Below are positions 1 to 11,130 of a stretch of DNA of 64,000 nucleotides, piece by piece (positions within the stretch are counted from its first letter, which is position 1; every line of letters starts with the position of its first letter). This stretch comes from Heloderma charlesbogerti (Eukaryota; Chordata; Lepidosauria; Squamata; Helodermatidae): the NCBI GenBank assembly GCA_026122225.1, contig JANEZZ010000728.1:1240001-1304000 (forward strand), written 5' to 3'. Under the pieces are notes generated by a model. It was not told where the DNA came from. It searched no databases and was given only the letters and a program-made list of their open reading frames with translations. A program made the translations under genes and the position numbers.

Positions 1-541
1 ACTCAGCACTGGTTAGGCCTCATCTGGAGTACTGTGTCCAGTTCTGGGCACCACACTTGAAGAAGGATGCAGACAAACTGGAGAGAGTTCAGAGGAGGGC
101 AACAAAGATGATCAGGGGACTGGAAGCAAAGTCCTATGAGGAGAGACTGAAAGACCTGGGCATGTTTAGCCTTGAGAAGAGAAGACTGAGGGGAGATATG
201 TTAGCGCTCTTCAAGTACTTGAAAGGTTGTCACAGAGAGGAAGGCCAGGCTCTCTTCTCGATCATCCCAGAGTGCAGGACACAGAATAATGGGCTCAAGT
301 TATAGGAAGCCAGATTCCGGCTGAACATCAGGAAAAGCTTCCTGACTGTTAGAGCAATACGACAATGGAACCAATTACCTAGGGAGGTGGTGGGCTCTCT
401 CACATTAGAGGCGTTCAAGACGAGGCTGGACAGCCATCTGTCAGAGATGCTCTGACTTGGATTCCTGCATTGAGCAGGGGGTTGGACTTGATGGCCTTGT
501 AGGCCCCTTCCAACCCTACTATTCTATGATTCTATGATTCT
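1..541 (+). mobile_element. CR1 LINE, 3' part (cut by the window edge)
   Basis: The sequence encodes the C-terminal end of a CR1 reverse transcriptase protein: a [17 protein letters not shown] block, then [22 protein letters not shown], then a 3' UTR. It ends in ATTCTATG octamer repeats, the usual CR1 tail, at about 520-541. The stretch at 57-305 is open, but a stop (TATAGG in place of TACAGG near 300) breaks the frame where the copies at 50418 and 62665 read on. Copies elsewhere in the window confirm the family. The element lies antisense inside the MGAT4A intron. Confidence 0.93.
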
Positions 542-818
542 ATCACAATGCTTCCTTACACACGCTTCCTTTCTCTCCCCCTCACCTTCTTCCCATATCT
601 GAGTCTTCCATTATCTTTCATTGAACTCGCTCCTCTTCTTGCCGCTTTTACTCTTTTCACAGAGGAAACTGAAGCGGAACACAATGGGGTAGTTTGATAG
701 CTCATTATCTGCAATCTATTTAAAAGCAGAACAAAGGACATTGAGTGCGGGAGGGTCACCATGCAAAGAGCCTGCAAACTTCCGTGAAGGAGCAATCTCA
801 ATCACAGGATAAAAGTTC
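542..818 (-). repeat. Unclassified interspersed repeat, copy 1 of 2
   Basis: This block is the reverse complement of a block at 21976-22270. The two share a long stretch that includes ATCTATTTAAAAGCAGAAC and GCAATCTCAATCACAGGAT (here) and their complements there. Short open frames in both copies read LNRLQIMSYQ and GRLRYG, but the rest diverges and I recognise no protein. The CR1 tail abuts it directly. It is probably a non-autonomous DNA element or an old retroposon; the ends are not resolved. Confidence 0.6.
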
Positions 819-2840
819 CATGTGATGAAGCCCATAGTATCGTCTCTGTAAATATACTGTAAATTTTACTATTTCTGCTGCCTGAGGGTCATTCCATTTA
901 CCCATCAGCACTCTCAGGACTTTGCTAATGTTCCTTCTCTAACTTTTAAATTTCTTGTAGCACAGTCTCCGTGGTCATGTTTCTCTGCTTTCTTTGTGCA
1001 CTGGCTTCACTTATACAGAGAGCCCTTACCACGGCATCCAATAGTGATGCTTGCTCCATTTCAAGAGTAGCATTTTGTCTAAAATATTACTTAATGCCTT
1101 CACTGAGCTTATCTACTACTAATTCTTTAGACAGCAGAGTGGGGTTAAGTTACCATACTGGGATTTTTTGTTGTGGTTCTGAGAGCCACAAAGGCATAAT
1201 CAGATACTGTTACATTCCATATAACAGTATCGTTAATATTTGGGATGAGTGCCCATGATGAGAGAAAACAGTCAATGTGGGAATAGAATGTATGCCAGAG
1301 GGGAGTAATGTGTAATTACTCCCCTTATTATATTCCCTTCATATGTCAATTAAGTTATAAGATTCCAATAAGTTTGCCAAATGTCTTGAGGCTCTTTCAG
1401 GTAGGATCTAGACATAGTCCCCTCCCATACAGGCCTCAAGGACCCTCTTGATCCAGGGGACAAAAGAACGGGCAGGGCTTTTGTCACAAACAGAACCTAT
1501 CTCCCCTGATCCTATCATTAAGCAACCTGAGAATACTGGAATATAAGGGTGGAAAAAATGCAGATATCCCAGAATCTCAGTCAAGAAAGGAAGGAAGGAA
1601 AAAAGGAAAGGAAAAGCTTTAAACCATTCACAGAGCATCTGTGTAAACCAGGCATTACTTATTGATCAGGCTGTCCCTTTAAGCTCATGATTAGACAAGG
1701 CCGGATACTTCTGACAGCTAGCATCAGGGCACAAGCAATTAATGCCCTGAAAGAGCTGGTCTTAAACCACTTGGTCTTGTTATCAGGTTGTGGAGGAGGA
1801 TCAATGGGGTGCTGGCAATCCTCGATTATAGTCAAGCAAGACACAGAAAAGAAAGAAACATGCGAAAAGTGCCCCACATAGAAATGATCCAGAGACCAGG
1901 AAGAGAGCAGAAAGCCTGGCATTAGAGACTGCAGACCAGAGCTGCTATGTTCTTCATTGGAGGTGGTGGCACGGTTTGGTGTTTTAACAATCTATGATGT
2001 TAGAACAGATGAGGCTGTTCCATTTAAAAATGTGTTAGGATCAGTTTAATACAGAGAAAGTTTTCCCACTTATTTTGCTCTTTATTCTTTCATTCTTCTG
2101 TGCAGCAAGAATGAAGTGAGGAAAGCAGAGGCAAATTTCAGAATGATAGCTGCAGGAGGTTTTGTGCAAGAGCAGCCTTGACATTTTGAGGTCTCCAAAA
2201 GAGGACATACCTATCTTCCTATGTTCCTTGTGGACCATTGTTCTGAAAATGACAGATATCCTAGAGGTGTCCCTAAGTAAGAAACATGCAAAGTTTCAGA
2301 AGAATAGGGGCTGTGGTTCATGGGAAAGGAGATTCCTCAAATCTGAGTAGACATGCAAAGGATTGCACTGTACGTCTGCCTCTTTCAAACCAGTGAGACA
2401 GACTATTGGTAAGGGGGTGGGGGTGGATAGTAGGAATGCAAGACCTTACAAACAAGCCACCCAAAAAAAAAAAACAAACCTTCTCAGAGGATAAAGCTAA
2501 AATCCAATATCTCCCAAGGTTTAATAAACTGTGGGTAGGAATGTATGTTGAGTGTTAAGCACAAGTAATCTACAACGTACTACCATCACATTATTGCAAG
2601 ATAAGATACATTTGTTCAAATGGCTAAACCACCAAATTATATACTGTAGCCAAAACATATCTAGGTTTTGTTGAAGGAAGGGGCGCAAATGGCAGATATG
2701 CCTTGAAAAGTTAATGTCATCTTGCCCCTGAAACATGGATGATTCATTTCTGTAGACTCTCTCTTGCAGTGATGTCCCCTGCCCTACGCCCCCCCCCATA
2801 TACACACTGACAATCTGGGAGATGAAAGGTGGGGTGAGGA

Positions 2841-2881
2841 GAGAGGAGGGAGGGAGGGAAGGAAGGAAGGAAGGAAGGAAA
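2841..2881. repeat. (GGAA)n / purine-rich microsatellite
   Basis: GGGA and GGAA tetranucleotides run in tandem on the plus strand, next to a G-rich tract. This is simple sequence with no gene content. Confidence 0.9.
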
Positions 2882-2932
2882 AACCTTAAAATTCCAGGAG
2901 CTATTAAAACTGGGGTGGGGGAAACGCTTGAG

Positions 2933-3019
2933 GTTGCAATCCTATACCCATGTACTTGGGAGTAAGCCCCATCGAATTTAATGGCTCTTCTGAGTAGATG
3001 TGTATAAGATTGCACTGTA
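2933..3019. mobile_element. Short foldback MITE, GCAATCCTATAC family
   Basis: The left end reads GGTTGCAATCCTATACCC and the right end GTATAAGATTGCACTGTAA, so the termini are inverted copies. The middle has AGTAAGCCCCATCGAATTTA, then a complementary half that includes CTGAGTAGA. Related copies are near 19715, 23297, 26030, 29028, 41572 and 42303. It is non-coding. Confidence 0.75.
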
Positions 3020-3855
3020 AGTAATAATACCAAAAAATAAAGGAATAAATATTTCGGGGGAGGGGGGAGGGTACTGCTAATAGAGATGCTATAAATAGAT
3101 GTTTTGAAGAAAAGAACTGCTTGAGGTAAATTTTCATTAGATTTTATTTTGCAGGTTTATTAAACTGAGAACTCTGGGATTGTATTATCAGTGAAGAGGA
3201 AGAAGTAGCCCAAAGCCTCTGAAGTTTTCTGGAAAAATGATTTAATTTCCCTCTTCCGCCCTCCATAAACCAGACATCGATTTATTAAATAAAGCCATCC
3301 CAGCTTTATACACTTAGGTAATTTCTCCCTGACCATTATATAATCCATCAAGTCTATCTACTCCCACGTTAATCAAGAAACAGTAGTAAGGGTTGTTTCT
3401 CGTATTACAACTGGAAAACACAGGTGCCTTGGAGTCACACCAACACTAAAAATGCCTGTGAAAAATGAGATAGCCTAATGTGTGCTTTTGTCTTTGAGAG
3501 AGGAGGAATATCAGAGTTCCAGAAACACATAACTTCTTTTTCTAAGCCTTATAACTTGGAGCGGGGGGGGGGGCAGTGTTCATCCCAATTGCAGGGGGAA
3601 GAGATAAAACTTCCCCACCCCACACACTGTGTTCCCAACAGCAATCCTTGCCCCTCCCCCACCACACCTGTGATTAAAAAATCACGGAGAACCTAGCTGC
3701 CCAGTATGCTTTCAGCATAACGTGTAATTTGCCCCTCATCAGATAGGGCATTTTCTCTAAGAGACCAATACATGCATTATAAATTTAGACAAGACGTTAT
3801 GATTAGTCAGAGGAATAATTCCTATGAATCACTGTCAAATGTAACCTAAAAAGAA

Positions 3856-3998
3856 AGACAGCCATGTTGGTCCATAAGAAAAAAATCTCCAGATTAAAAT
3901 GCAATACCTTTATTAGGTCCCTCCAAAATGCCACCAAAATAGTGCACAAACTTTGGGGTTCTCTACAACTCTTTATCAGGCTAGGTGGTACAAACAGC
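3856..3998 (-). repeat. Repeat arm related to the 44497-44835 inverted repeat
   Basis: It contains CAGCCATGTTGGTCC, then CCTTTATTAGG, then CTCTTTATCAGGCTAG. The order matches the left arm at 44497-44583 (CTTTATTAGGCC ... TTCATCAGGCTAGATG). In the opposite orientation such blocks read CCTGAT...GAG...CAACATGGCTG, a layout common in interspersed repeats of turtles and squamates. A Penelope-like origin is possible but unproven. Confidence 0.5.
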
Positions 3999-4467
3999 AA
4001 GGGGACACACACACACACACAAAATGCAAAATTGAGGCCAGATGTTGTGGCCATGAGCTTTGCATTTTAGACCCAGTCTCAAGATGGAGATTGCAGACTG
4101 AATGAATTATTTCCTGCTAGGTGCTGTGGGTATCAGGTTACACCAAGGATTCTGGGACAAAGAAGCAACATCTGACCCCCATTTCTGAAAAGATTAAATG
4201 TTCCTCTTTATGTCTGCTGTCTGCCTACCAGAAACTGGCATGTTTCACCCAAGGCAAGAAACAGATCTGGGTAGCAGCCAGCCTTCCCATTTTCAGAAAT
4301 GGGTATCGGTCCATGTAAAAATAAGGACCTAGACTTAATTTAGCTGAAACCCATACAAGTAATGGAAGGAGGGAAGCCAATTTTTAATTTATTATTACCA
4401 CAAATGGGTTGGATCCCAACGTAGTCATACTTCGAACAGACCCAGAGCCACTGCCTGCCAGTGTAGA

Positions 4468-4603
4468 CCAGCCGTCCCTAATCCAGGGCTCTTCTGAGGT
4501 GTTGTACTATAACTCCCATTATCCCCAACCAGCATGGAAGGGATGATGAGAATTGTAGTCCAATGTATCTGGAGGGCGCCAGGTGGGGAAAGCTACTGTA
4601 GAC
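4468..4603. mobile_element. Inverted-repeat MITE (CTCCCATTAT core)
   Basis: The left half has GTACTATAACTCCCATTAT and the right half ATGATGAGAATTGTAGTCC, which pair. The ends read CCCTAATCCAGGG and GGCGCCAGGTGGGGAAAG. The same architecture recurs at 19318-19425, 30240-30372 and 34482-34985. It is non-coding. Confidence 0.7.
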
Positions 4604-4663
4604 AATAATGAGCTAAATGGTCCAATGGTCTGAGGGCAGAAGGCAGCTTCTTGTGTTCCTATC
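4604..4663 (+). mobile_element. tRNA-derived SINE, 3' end fragment
   Basis: The block GTAGACAATAATGAGCTAAA followed by GGTCCAATGGTCTGA and GGCAGCTTCTTGTGTTCC is the 3' end of the SINE family seen more completely on the minus strand at 18428-18612. Only about 60 bp remain, and the tRNA-like head is missing. Confidence 0.65.
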
Positions 4664-4907
4664 TCATCTAGTCTGGCCCTAGAAAGAGCACAATGGTGAA
4701 TGGTGAGAAATTTAACAGATTCTGCTTCCGTCAAGGCCATACCGTGATAGGGAAAGCAGCACCTATAGCATTCCACACCAACATGCATTGGATAGTCAGT
4801 CACCTCCGAATTTGGAGGTGGCCAAATATCCCCATTGGATTGTACCCTAAAAACTTTTTCTTTTGTCAATTCTGAACTAATTTTATTTACTAAGGGGTGT
4901 TTCCACC

Positions 4908-5106
4908 AGTGATTTACTCTGAGCTGGCTACATGTTGAGGTTGTTAGGGATACATGATGTCGTGGCCATCCAGCAGCCACCTCGGAGGTTATCAGGGGGA
5001 AAACGGATTTCCTGAGACTGCTTAAAGTCTGATTCTTTTCCTCAAGTCAGCTTCTCCCCAGTATAGTTGCTGTGTGGCCGACCCCTGCACTGACCTCAGG
5101 TATGCT
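4908..5106 (+). repeat. Unclassified repeat, copy 1 of a direct pair
   Basis: This stretch aligns in the same orientation with 13078-13280. Shared blocks include TTTACTCTGAGCTGGCT, CATCCAGCAGCCACC, TTTCCTGAGACTGCTTAAAG and TTGCTGTGTGGCC. The difference level suggests an old repeat. No reading frame is conserved between the copies, and I cannot name the family. Confidence 0.65.
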
Positions 5107-6818
5107 AGCCCTGCCCAGGGGTGTGCCTTTCACCGGGATACCTGTCAAGGGGTGTTTCCTCGCATTGTGCTGAATGAGGCTTGCCCTCTGAATGCCCACA
5201 GAACTAACAGAGATCCTCCTCAATTGAGATGGCACAGCATGATCTCAAGGCTCCGATTCTCCTTTGTTTGGCCTACTGCATTAGGAAGAAACTATTTCCA
5301 CCCTTCATTATAGAGATCCTGTTGGTTAAAATGGAGGCTGGTTCCTGTCTTTGTGTTCTCTCCCCCGACCCCCTTTCCCAGCACAAGCATGTGTGTGTAT
5401 GCAGAAGTAACTCCCACTGTGATCAATTAGGCTTGCCCCAGAAATGAGGTGCATCTGGACTTTCAGAGGAAAGGAGAAAGGGGGGAGAGGGGAGAAGCCT
5501 TTTATTGGTTGAGAAGCTCCTCCATTAGCTTCTCTTTCCGTTGTTGTGGAAACACGGCCCTAGATGTTCAGACACCAACTGGATCAGACTTAAGTTCACT
5601 GTGTGTGTGGGGGCGGAATCCATCACCAGACCCAGATGGAGGTCAGATCAGGGAAGCATATGGTCCTCTGTCTGTACTTTGGTTTCAAACAATAAGGATA
5701 ATTAAGTCCATGATCTGGATAGAAAGATTAGTTGTTTACAACTGTTCAATGTTAAGGATTTATTTCCCAGTGCATTTAGTTTACTTGAGTGATTTTTTAA
5801 AAAATTACCTAGTTTTGAATAATTTAATCTTGCACCTAATCTAAAGTGTTCCTACAAACTAATTTATTGCTCAAATTGTTTAAAGCTTTGCTATTTGTTT
5901 TGTACTTCAACACATAAGCGGACTGTGCCAATGTTCATAACAGGGAGAGACAGCTGAAACAACAACAGGTCCCCATATTGAGTAGAGACCACAGTGAGCT
6001 TTCAGTAACTCTGATGCTTCTGCAGTGAAAAATACTGCAGACTGAAGTCAATAAAAATGAGTAGGATCTATTCAGCATGATGACTGGACAAAAACATGAC
6101 CCCCACCCCACATAAGGAAATGACTGCATACATAATGCATATATTTTATAAAACGTTCAGTCACATTCTCAATTGAAAATAAATAATCCATATGGTGATC
6201 ATGTATCTATCCCTTCCAGTAAGGGTAGGAAGAAAGAAGAAAACATATCTGAATCCCACCTGGGTGATTCAAGATAGAGGGCTCCCAGCGCTGCTAGCCA
6301 GTCTTTGCCCTTCTCTCTCTCTCTCTCATATATGAAGCGGGGGGAGGGTGACTGAGTGGCGCCACAGAAACACACAGAGAGTTAAAAGATAGATTATAAT
6401 GTAATAGTGAAGGTGTGCCAAGTAGCAGTATGTTCACCTGCCTGGCGTGTAAAAGCCACCTCTCTCTCTCTCTCTTTCTAACATTAGAGCCAAGGACGTC
6501 TACACCTGCAGAGATTGTACTGCCCTTCTGTTCTCAAACAAGTTGGGTGATATGGAAGAACACACAACAGTTATTGGATGATGTCATGCAGATGACCCAC
6601 AAAAACTTGAGTGAACAAAACATGTCAGTTCCTCACTATAGCTGCAATCCTCAACACACCAACTAAGGCATGAGCCTTTCTAGACACTGTCAGACTTAGT
6701 GCCAAGTAAAAATGCTTAAGATTGCCTGTAATACTTTGAGAGAGATGAGCATACCATAGGTTAGGGAGGATGAACAATAACCAAGTTATTTGGGAGAGAG
6801 GGAAAGATAATCTATTCT

Positions 6819-6861
<43 letters not shown>

Positions 6862-6862
6862 G
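6819..6862. repeat. (GAAA)n microsatellite
   Basis: About eleven uninterrupted AAAG tetranucleotides. Such poly-purine tracts are often length-polymorphic. No gene is involved. Confidence 0.97.
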
Positions 6863-7627
6863 GATTGGTATACAGCACAGCTCTTAGGCCATATCTGCAC
6901 AGCTATTGTCCAAGGTTCTAGGTATGGTACTGAATGCAGTACATCCTATAAATACGGAAAGTTCCTTTGGAAGAAGGAAGGGACTAGGATCACCCCTTCT
7001 CCACAAGCTGTGCTATTACCACGAAGCTGACCACGCAGATTTCACAACTTGAGCTGTTCTTGAAAATCACTCCCATCAACTGGGTGGAAAGACAATTTAG
7101 AATGGGCTGGAGCTTCAGTTTTCTTCCATTTCTGCCCCAGCAGCATACACTTGTTCAGACAGATTCAGGGATACTGAATGTGTGACAAAGAAAGCATATG
7201 TGACTCATGCATCAACTTACTCATTTTCACTGCAACATGGCAGAACATATCCCCAGCTGCAAGGCATGTGCACTGCAGAAGTTGCTTGGACTTCACAGAT
7301 ATCAGAGGAGGTCAACAATCCCACTTTCCATGTCATAGTGGGCACATTTCCAGAACCCTCATGATTCCTTGTTGCTGGCTCACAGAGCTACTTTAAATGC
7401 CATTAATTTCTTACATGGAACACTTCCATGCAAGAAGAGCTGTATGGACGTACATTTCCAGACATGACAATCACATGCGCATCAACTTCTCTGTGCATGA
7501 TAATCTATTGTGGTTTCCCATCCTGTTCTATAGGTGGCTTTCACACTTCTTCAAATGTTAAGATTTCCTACATCAAAAGCACTTCCTTATGGGTAAATAA
7601 AAGCACAAGCTATCTCGATTTCATTGT

Positions 7628-7640
7628 TCATTCGGAGAGT
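7628..7640. repeat. Target-site duplication, 3' side of the intact BovB
   Basis: TCATTCGGAGAGT occurs here and again, identically, at 10862-10874, immediately outside the other end of the BovB. The 13-bp match fits target-primed reverse transcription. The last T could belong to the element tail, so the length is 12-13 bp. Confidence 0.9.
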
Positions 7641-10600
7641 TGTTGTTGTTGTTCAGTCGTTCAGTCGTGTCCGACTCTTCGTGACCCCATGGACCATAGC
7701 ACGCCAGGCCTTCCTGTCCTGCGCTCTCTCCCGGAGCGTGCTCAACTTCATATTCATTGCATCCGTGATGCTATCTAGCCATCTCATCCTCTGCCGTCCC
7801 CTTCTCCTTTTGCCTTCAGTCTTTCCCAGCATCAGGGTCTTTTCCAGGGAGTTTTCTCTTCGCATTAGATGGCCAAAATATTGGAGCTTCAGCTTCATTA
7901 TCTGTCCTTCCAATGAGCAGTCAGGGTTGATTTCCTTTAGGATGGACTGATTTGACCTCCTTGCAGTCCAGGGGACTCGTAAGAGTCTTCTCCAGCACCA
8001 CAGTTCGAAAGCATCAATTCTTCGGCGCTCAGCCTTCCTTATAGTCCAGCTCTCACAGCCATACATTACTACTGGGAAAACCATAGCTTTGATTAGACGG
8101 ACCTTTGTCAGCAAGGTGATGTCTCTGCTTATTACTATGCTGTCTAGGTTGGCCATAGCTTTCCTCCCAAGGAGCAAGCGTCTTTTAATTTCATGGCTAC
8201 AGTCACCATCTGCGGTGATCTTGGAGCCCAAGAAAGTAAAATCTGTCACTGCTTCCATTTCTTCCCCTTCTATATGCCAGGAAGTGATAGGGCCAGATGA
8301 CATGATCTTCGTTTTTTTAATGTTGAGTTTCAAACCAGCTTTTGCACTCTCCTCTTTCACCCTCAACAAGAGGCTCTTGAGATCCTCTTCGCTTTCTGCC
8401 ATTAGGGTGGTATCGTCTGCATATCGGAGGTTGTTGATAATTCTCCCGGCAATCTTAATTCCGACCTCTGATTCATCCAATCCAGCATTTCTCATGATGT
8501 ACTCTGCATATAAGTTAAATAAGCAGGGTGACAATATGCAGCCTTGTCGTACTCCTTTCCCAATTTTGAACCAATCGGTTGTTCCATGTCTGGTTCTTAC
8601 TGTTGCTTCTTGACCCTCGTACAGGTTTCTCAGGAGACAGGTAAGGTGGTCTGGTACTCCCATCACTTTAAGAATTTGCCACAGTTTGTTGTGATCCACA
8701 CAATCAAAGGCTTTAGCGTAGTCAATGAAGCAGAAATAGACGTTTTTCTGGAATTCTCTTGCTTTCTCCATGATGCAGCGAATGTTGGCGATTTGATCTC
8801 TAGTTCCTCTGCCTCTTCTAAACCCAGCTTGTACTTCCGGTAGTTCTCGGTTCGCATACTGCTGAAGCCTAGCTTGTAGGATTTTGAGCATCACCTTGCT
8901 GGCATGTGAAATGAGCGCAATTGTGCGGTAGTTTGAACACTCTTTGGCATTGCCCTTCTTTGGAATTGGAATGTAAACTGACCTTTTCCAGTCTTGTGGC
9001 CACTGTTGAGTGTTCCAGATTTGTTGGCATATTGAATGCAGCACTTTAACAGCATCATGTTTTAGGATTTTAAATAGCTCGGTTGGAATACTGTCATCTC
9101 CGCTAGCTTTGTTGTTACTAATGCTTCCTAAGGCCCACTTGACTTCACTCTCTAGGATGTCCGGCTCAAGTTCAGTGACCGCACTATCATGGCTATCAGG
9201 GACATTCAGATCTTTCCTGTATAGTTCTTCTGTGTATTCTTGCCACCTCTTCTTAATCTCATCTGCTTCTGTTAGGTCCCTGCCTTCTTTGTCCTTTATC
9301 ATGCCCGTCTTTGCACAAAACGTTCCCTTGAGATCTCCAATTTTCTTGAAGAGATCTCTAGTCTTTCCCATTCTGTTGTTTTCCTCGATTTCTTTGCATT
9401 GTTCATTTAAGAAGGCCTTCTTGTCTCTCCTTGCTATTCTCTGGAACTCTGCATTCAGTTGGGTATATCTTCCCCTTTCTCCCTTGCTTTTCGCTTCCCT
9501 TCTTTCGTGAGCTACTTGTAAAGCCTCATCAGACAGCCACTTGGCTTTCTTGCATTTCTTTTTCTTTGGGACGGATTTCGTTGCTGCCTCCTGAACAATG
9601 TCACGGACCTCCATCCATAGTTCCTCAGGCACTCTGTCTATCAGGTCTAATCCCTGAAATCTATTCCTCACCTCCACTGTATATTCATCAGGGATATGAT
9701 TTAGGTCATACCTGAACGGTTTAGTGGTTTTCCCGACGTTCTTCAATTTAAGCCGAAATTTTGCAAGAAGCAGCTCATGATCTGAGCCACAGTCAGCTCC
9801 AGGTCTTGTTTTTACTGACTGTATGGAGCTTCTCCATCTTTGGCTGCAAAGGACATAATCAATCTGATTTCGATACTGACCTTCTGGTGACGTCCATGTG
9901 TAGAGTCGCCTCTTGTGCTGTTGGAAAAGAGTGTTTGCTATGATCAGCATGTTCTCTTGGCAAAACTCTATTAGCTTTTGTCCTGCTTCATTTTGTACAC
10001 CAAGGCCATGCCTGCCTGTTATCCCGGTGATTTCTTGACTTCCTACTTTAGCATTCCAATCCCCTATGATGAAGAGGACATCTTTTTTTGGTGTTAGTTC
10101 TAGAAGGTGTTGTAGGTCTTCATAGAACCGATCAACCTCAGCTTCTTCGGCCTCAGTGGTTGGGGCATAGACTTGAATTACTGTGATGTTGAATGGTTTG
10201 CCTTGGATTCGTACTGAGATCATTCTATCATTTTTAAGATTGTATCCCAGTACTGCTTTTCCCACCCTTTTGTTGACTATGAGTGCTACTCCATTTCTTC
10301 TAAGGGATTCTTGCCCACAATAGTAGATATGATGGTCACCTGAATTAAATTCGCCCATGCCTGTCCATTTTAGTTCGCTGATTCCCAAGATGTCGATGTT
10401 CAATCTTGCCATCTCATGTTTGACCACCTCCAGCTTACCTTGATTCATTGATCTGACATTCCAGGTTCCTAAACAATATTGTTCTTTACAGCATCGGATT
10501 TTCTTTTCACCGCCAGACACATCCACAGCTGAGTGTCCTTTTGGGTTTGGCCCAGCCGCTTCACTCTTTCTGGTGCTACTTGGAAATACCCTCTGCTCTT

Positions 10601-10861
10601 CCCCAGTAGCATATTGGACACCTTCCGACCTGAGGGGCTCATCTTCCGGCGTCATATCTTTTAGCCTTGTGATACGTTCCATGGGGTTTTCTTGGCAGGA
10701 ATACTGGAGTGGGTTGCCATTTCCTTCTCCAGTGGACCACATTTTGTCAGAACTCTCTGCCATGACCTGTCCGTCTTGGGTGGCCCTGCACGGCATAGCT
10801 TATGGCTTCACTGAGTTACGCAAGCCCCTTCGCCACAACAAGGCAGTGATCCATGAAGGGG
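7641..10861 (-). mobile_element. Full-length BovB (RTE-clade) LINE with target-site duplication
   Basis: The 3.2-kb element has both ends. On its own strand it starts CCCCTTCATGGATCACTGCC, has about 65 bp of leader, one long ORF (7653-10796) and a very short tail of (CAA)n that begins almost at the stop codon. The second full-length copy at 54603-57798 has the same 5' start and 3' end, which supports the boundaries. It lies in the MGAT4A intron in the same sense as that gene. The open ORF and perfect 13-bp duplication point to recent insertion. BovB is the family known for patchy, horizontally acquired distribution in squamates and ruminants. Confidence 0.97.
7653..10796 (-). CDS. BovB endonuclease-reverse transcriptase polyprotein, intact
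   Basis: An uninterrupted 1047-residue frame that covers essentially the whole element. Residues 108-350 form an apurinic-like endonuclease domain with GTWNVRS (about 109), ELKW (about 141), YAPT (about 210), GDWNAKVG (about 245) and SDHELL (about 338). Residues 420-560 are a charged linker. The reverse transcriptase covers about 605-860, with IPIPKKGNAKECSNYR, then FIDYAKAFD (about 690), RQGCILSP (about 750) and the catalytic YADD (about 792-795). A C-terminal region with conserved MYGCESW and GKTEGKRRRGR follows. The protein would nick target DNA and prime cDNA synthesis from element RNA. The first Met was chosen because it lies near the element's 5' end; the second Met (residue 12) is also possible. 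Activity itself cannot be seen from sequence. Confidence 0.96.
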   Translation of the reverse strand: MPCRATQDGQVMAESSDKMWSTGEGNGNPLQYSCQENPMERITRLKDMTPEDEPLRSEGVQYATGEEQRVFPSSTRKSEAAGPNPKGHSAVDVSGGEKKIRCCKEQYCLGTWNVRSMNQGKLEVVKHEMARLNIDILGISELKWTGMGEFNSGDHHIYYCGQESLRRNGVALIVNKRVGKAVLGYNLKNDRMISVRIQGKPFNITVIQVYAPTTEAEEAEVDRFYEDLQHLLELTPKKDVLFIIGDWNAKVGSQEITGITGRHGLGVQNEAGQKLIEFCQENMLIIANTLFQQHKRRLYTWTSPEGQYRNQIDYVLCSQRWRSSIQSVKTRPGADCGSDHELLLAKFRLKLKNVGKTTKPFRYDLNHIPDEYTVEVRNRFQGLDLIDRVPEELWMEVRDIVQEAATKSVPKKKKCKKAKWLSDEALQVAHERREAKSKGERGRYTQLNAEFQRIARRDKKAFLNEQCKEIEENNRMGKTRDLFKKIGDLKGTFCAKTGMIKDKEGRDLTEADEIKKRWQEYTEELYRKDLNVPDSHDSAVTELEPDILESEVKWALGSISNNKASGDDSIPTELFKILKHDAVKVLHSICQQIWNTQQWPQDWKRSVYIPIPKKGNAKECSNYRTIALISHASKVMLKILQARLQQYANRELPEVQAGFRRGRGTRDQIANIRCIMEKAREFQKNVYFCFIDYAKAFDCVDHNKLWQILKVMGVPDHLTCLLRNLYEGQEATVRTRHGTTDWFKIGKGVRQGCILSPCLFNLYAEYIMRNAGLDESEVGIKIAGRIINNLRYADDTTLMAESEEDLKSLLLRVKEESAKAGLKLNIKKTKIMSSGPITSWHIEGEEMEAVTDFTFLGSKITADGDCSHEIKRRLLLGRKAMANLDSIVISRDITLLTKVRLIKAMVFPVVMYGCESWTIRKAERRRIDAFELWCWRRLLRVPWTARRSNQSILKEINPDCSLEGQIMKLKLQYFGHLMRRENSLEKTLMLGKTEGKRRRGRQRMRWLDSITDAMNMKLSTLRERAQDRKAWRAMVHGVTKSRTRLND

Positions 10862-10874
10862 TCATTCGGAGAGT
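10862..10874. repeat. Target-site duplication, 5' side of the intact BovB
   Basis: TCATTCGGAGAGT is identical to 7628-7640 and directly follows the element's 5' end (GGGG on the plus strand). Flanking bases outside the 13 bp do not match. Confidence 0.9.
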
Positions 10875-11130
10875 ACATTTTATTAAATCTTTTTTATTGT
10901 TTAATATTTTTAGAGATATCACTGGGGCTGTAAATAGGAAATGGAGTAAAGGGTTGCAATGGGTTGTGAAAGGAGACATTTCTCCTTATATCCGTCCAAT
11001 ACAAATTCTGCTTCAGCCCGTCCATTGCAGAACTATCTCCAGCTTTCCCTATAGTAGGTTATCACTCAACATGGGTGGAATTTGCCAACAAAACAAGCTG
11101 TTACATCAGCAGACATAATTTTACCCCTTT

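Noticed and set aside
2521..3033. 170-codon minus-strand ORF
   Set aside because: It passes through a purine microsatellite and a MITE and has no domain or conserved relative.
4519..4980. 153-codon minus-strand ORF
   Set aside because: It runs across a MITE, a SINE end and the start of another repeat, with no family motif.
6819..6862. CRISPR-like array (also 51877-51942)
   Set aside because: Units are 4 bp with no spacers; these are microsatellites in a vertebrate genome.
8089..9510. Plus-strand open frames of 166-174 codons (similar ones at 55041-56518)
   Set aside because: They are the antisense of the conserved BovB reverse transcriptase frame, so they recur in both copies for that reason alone.
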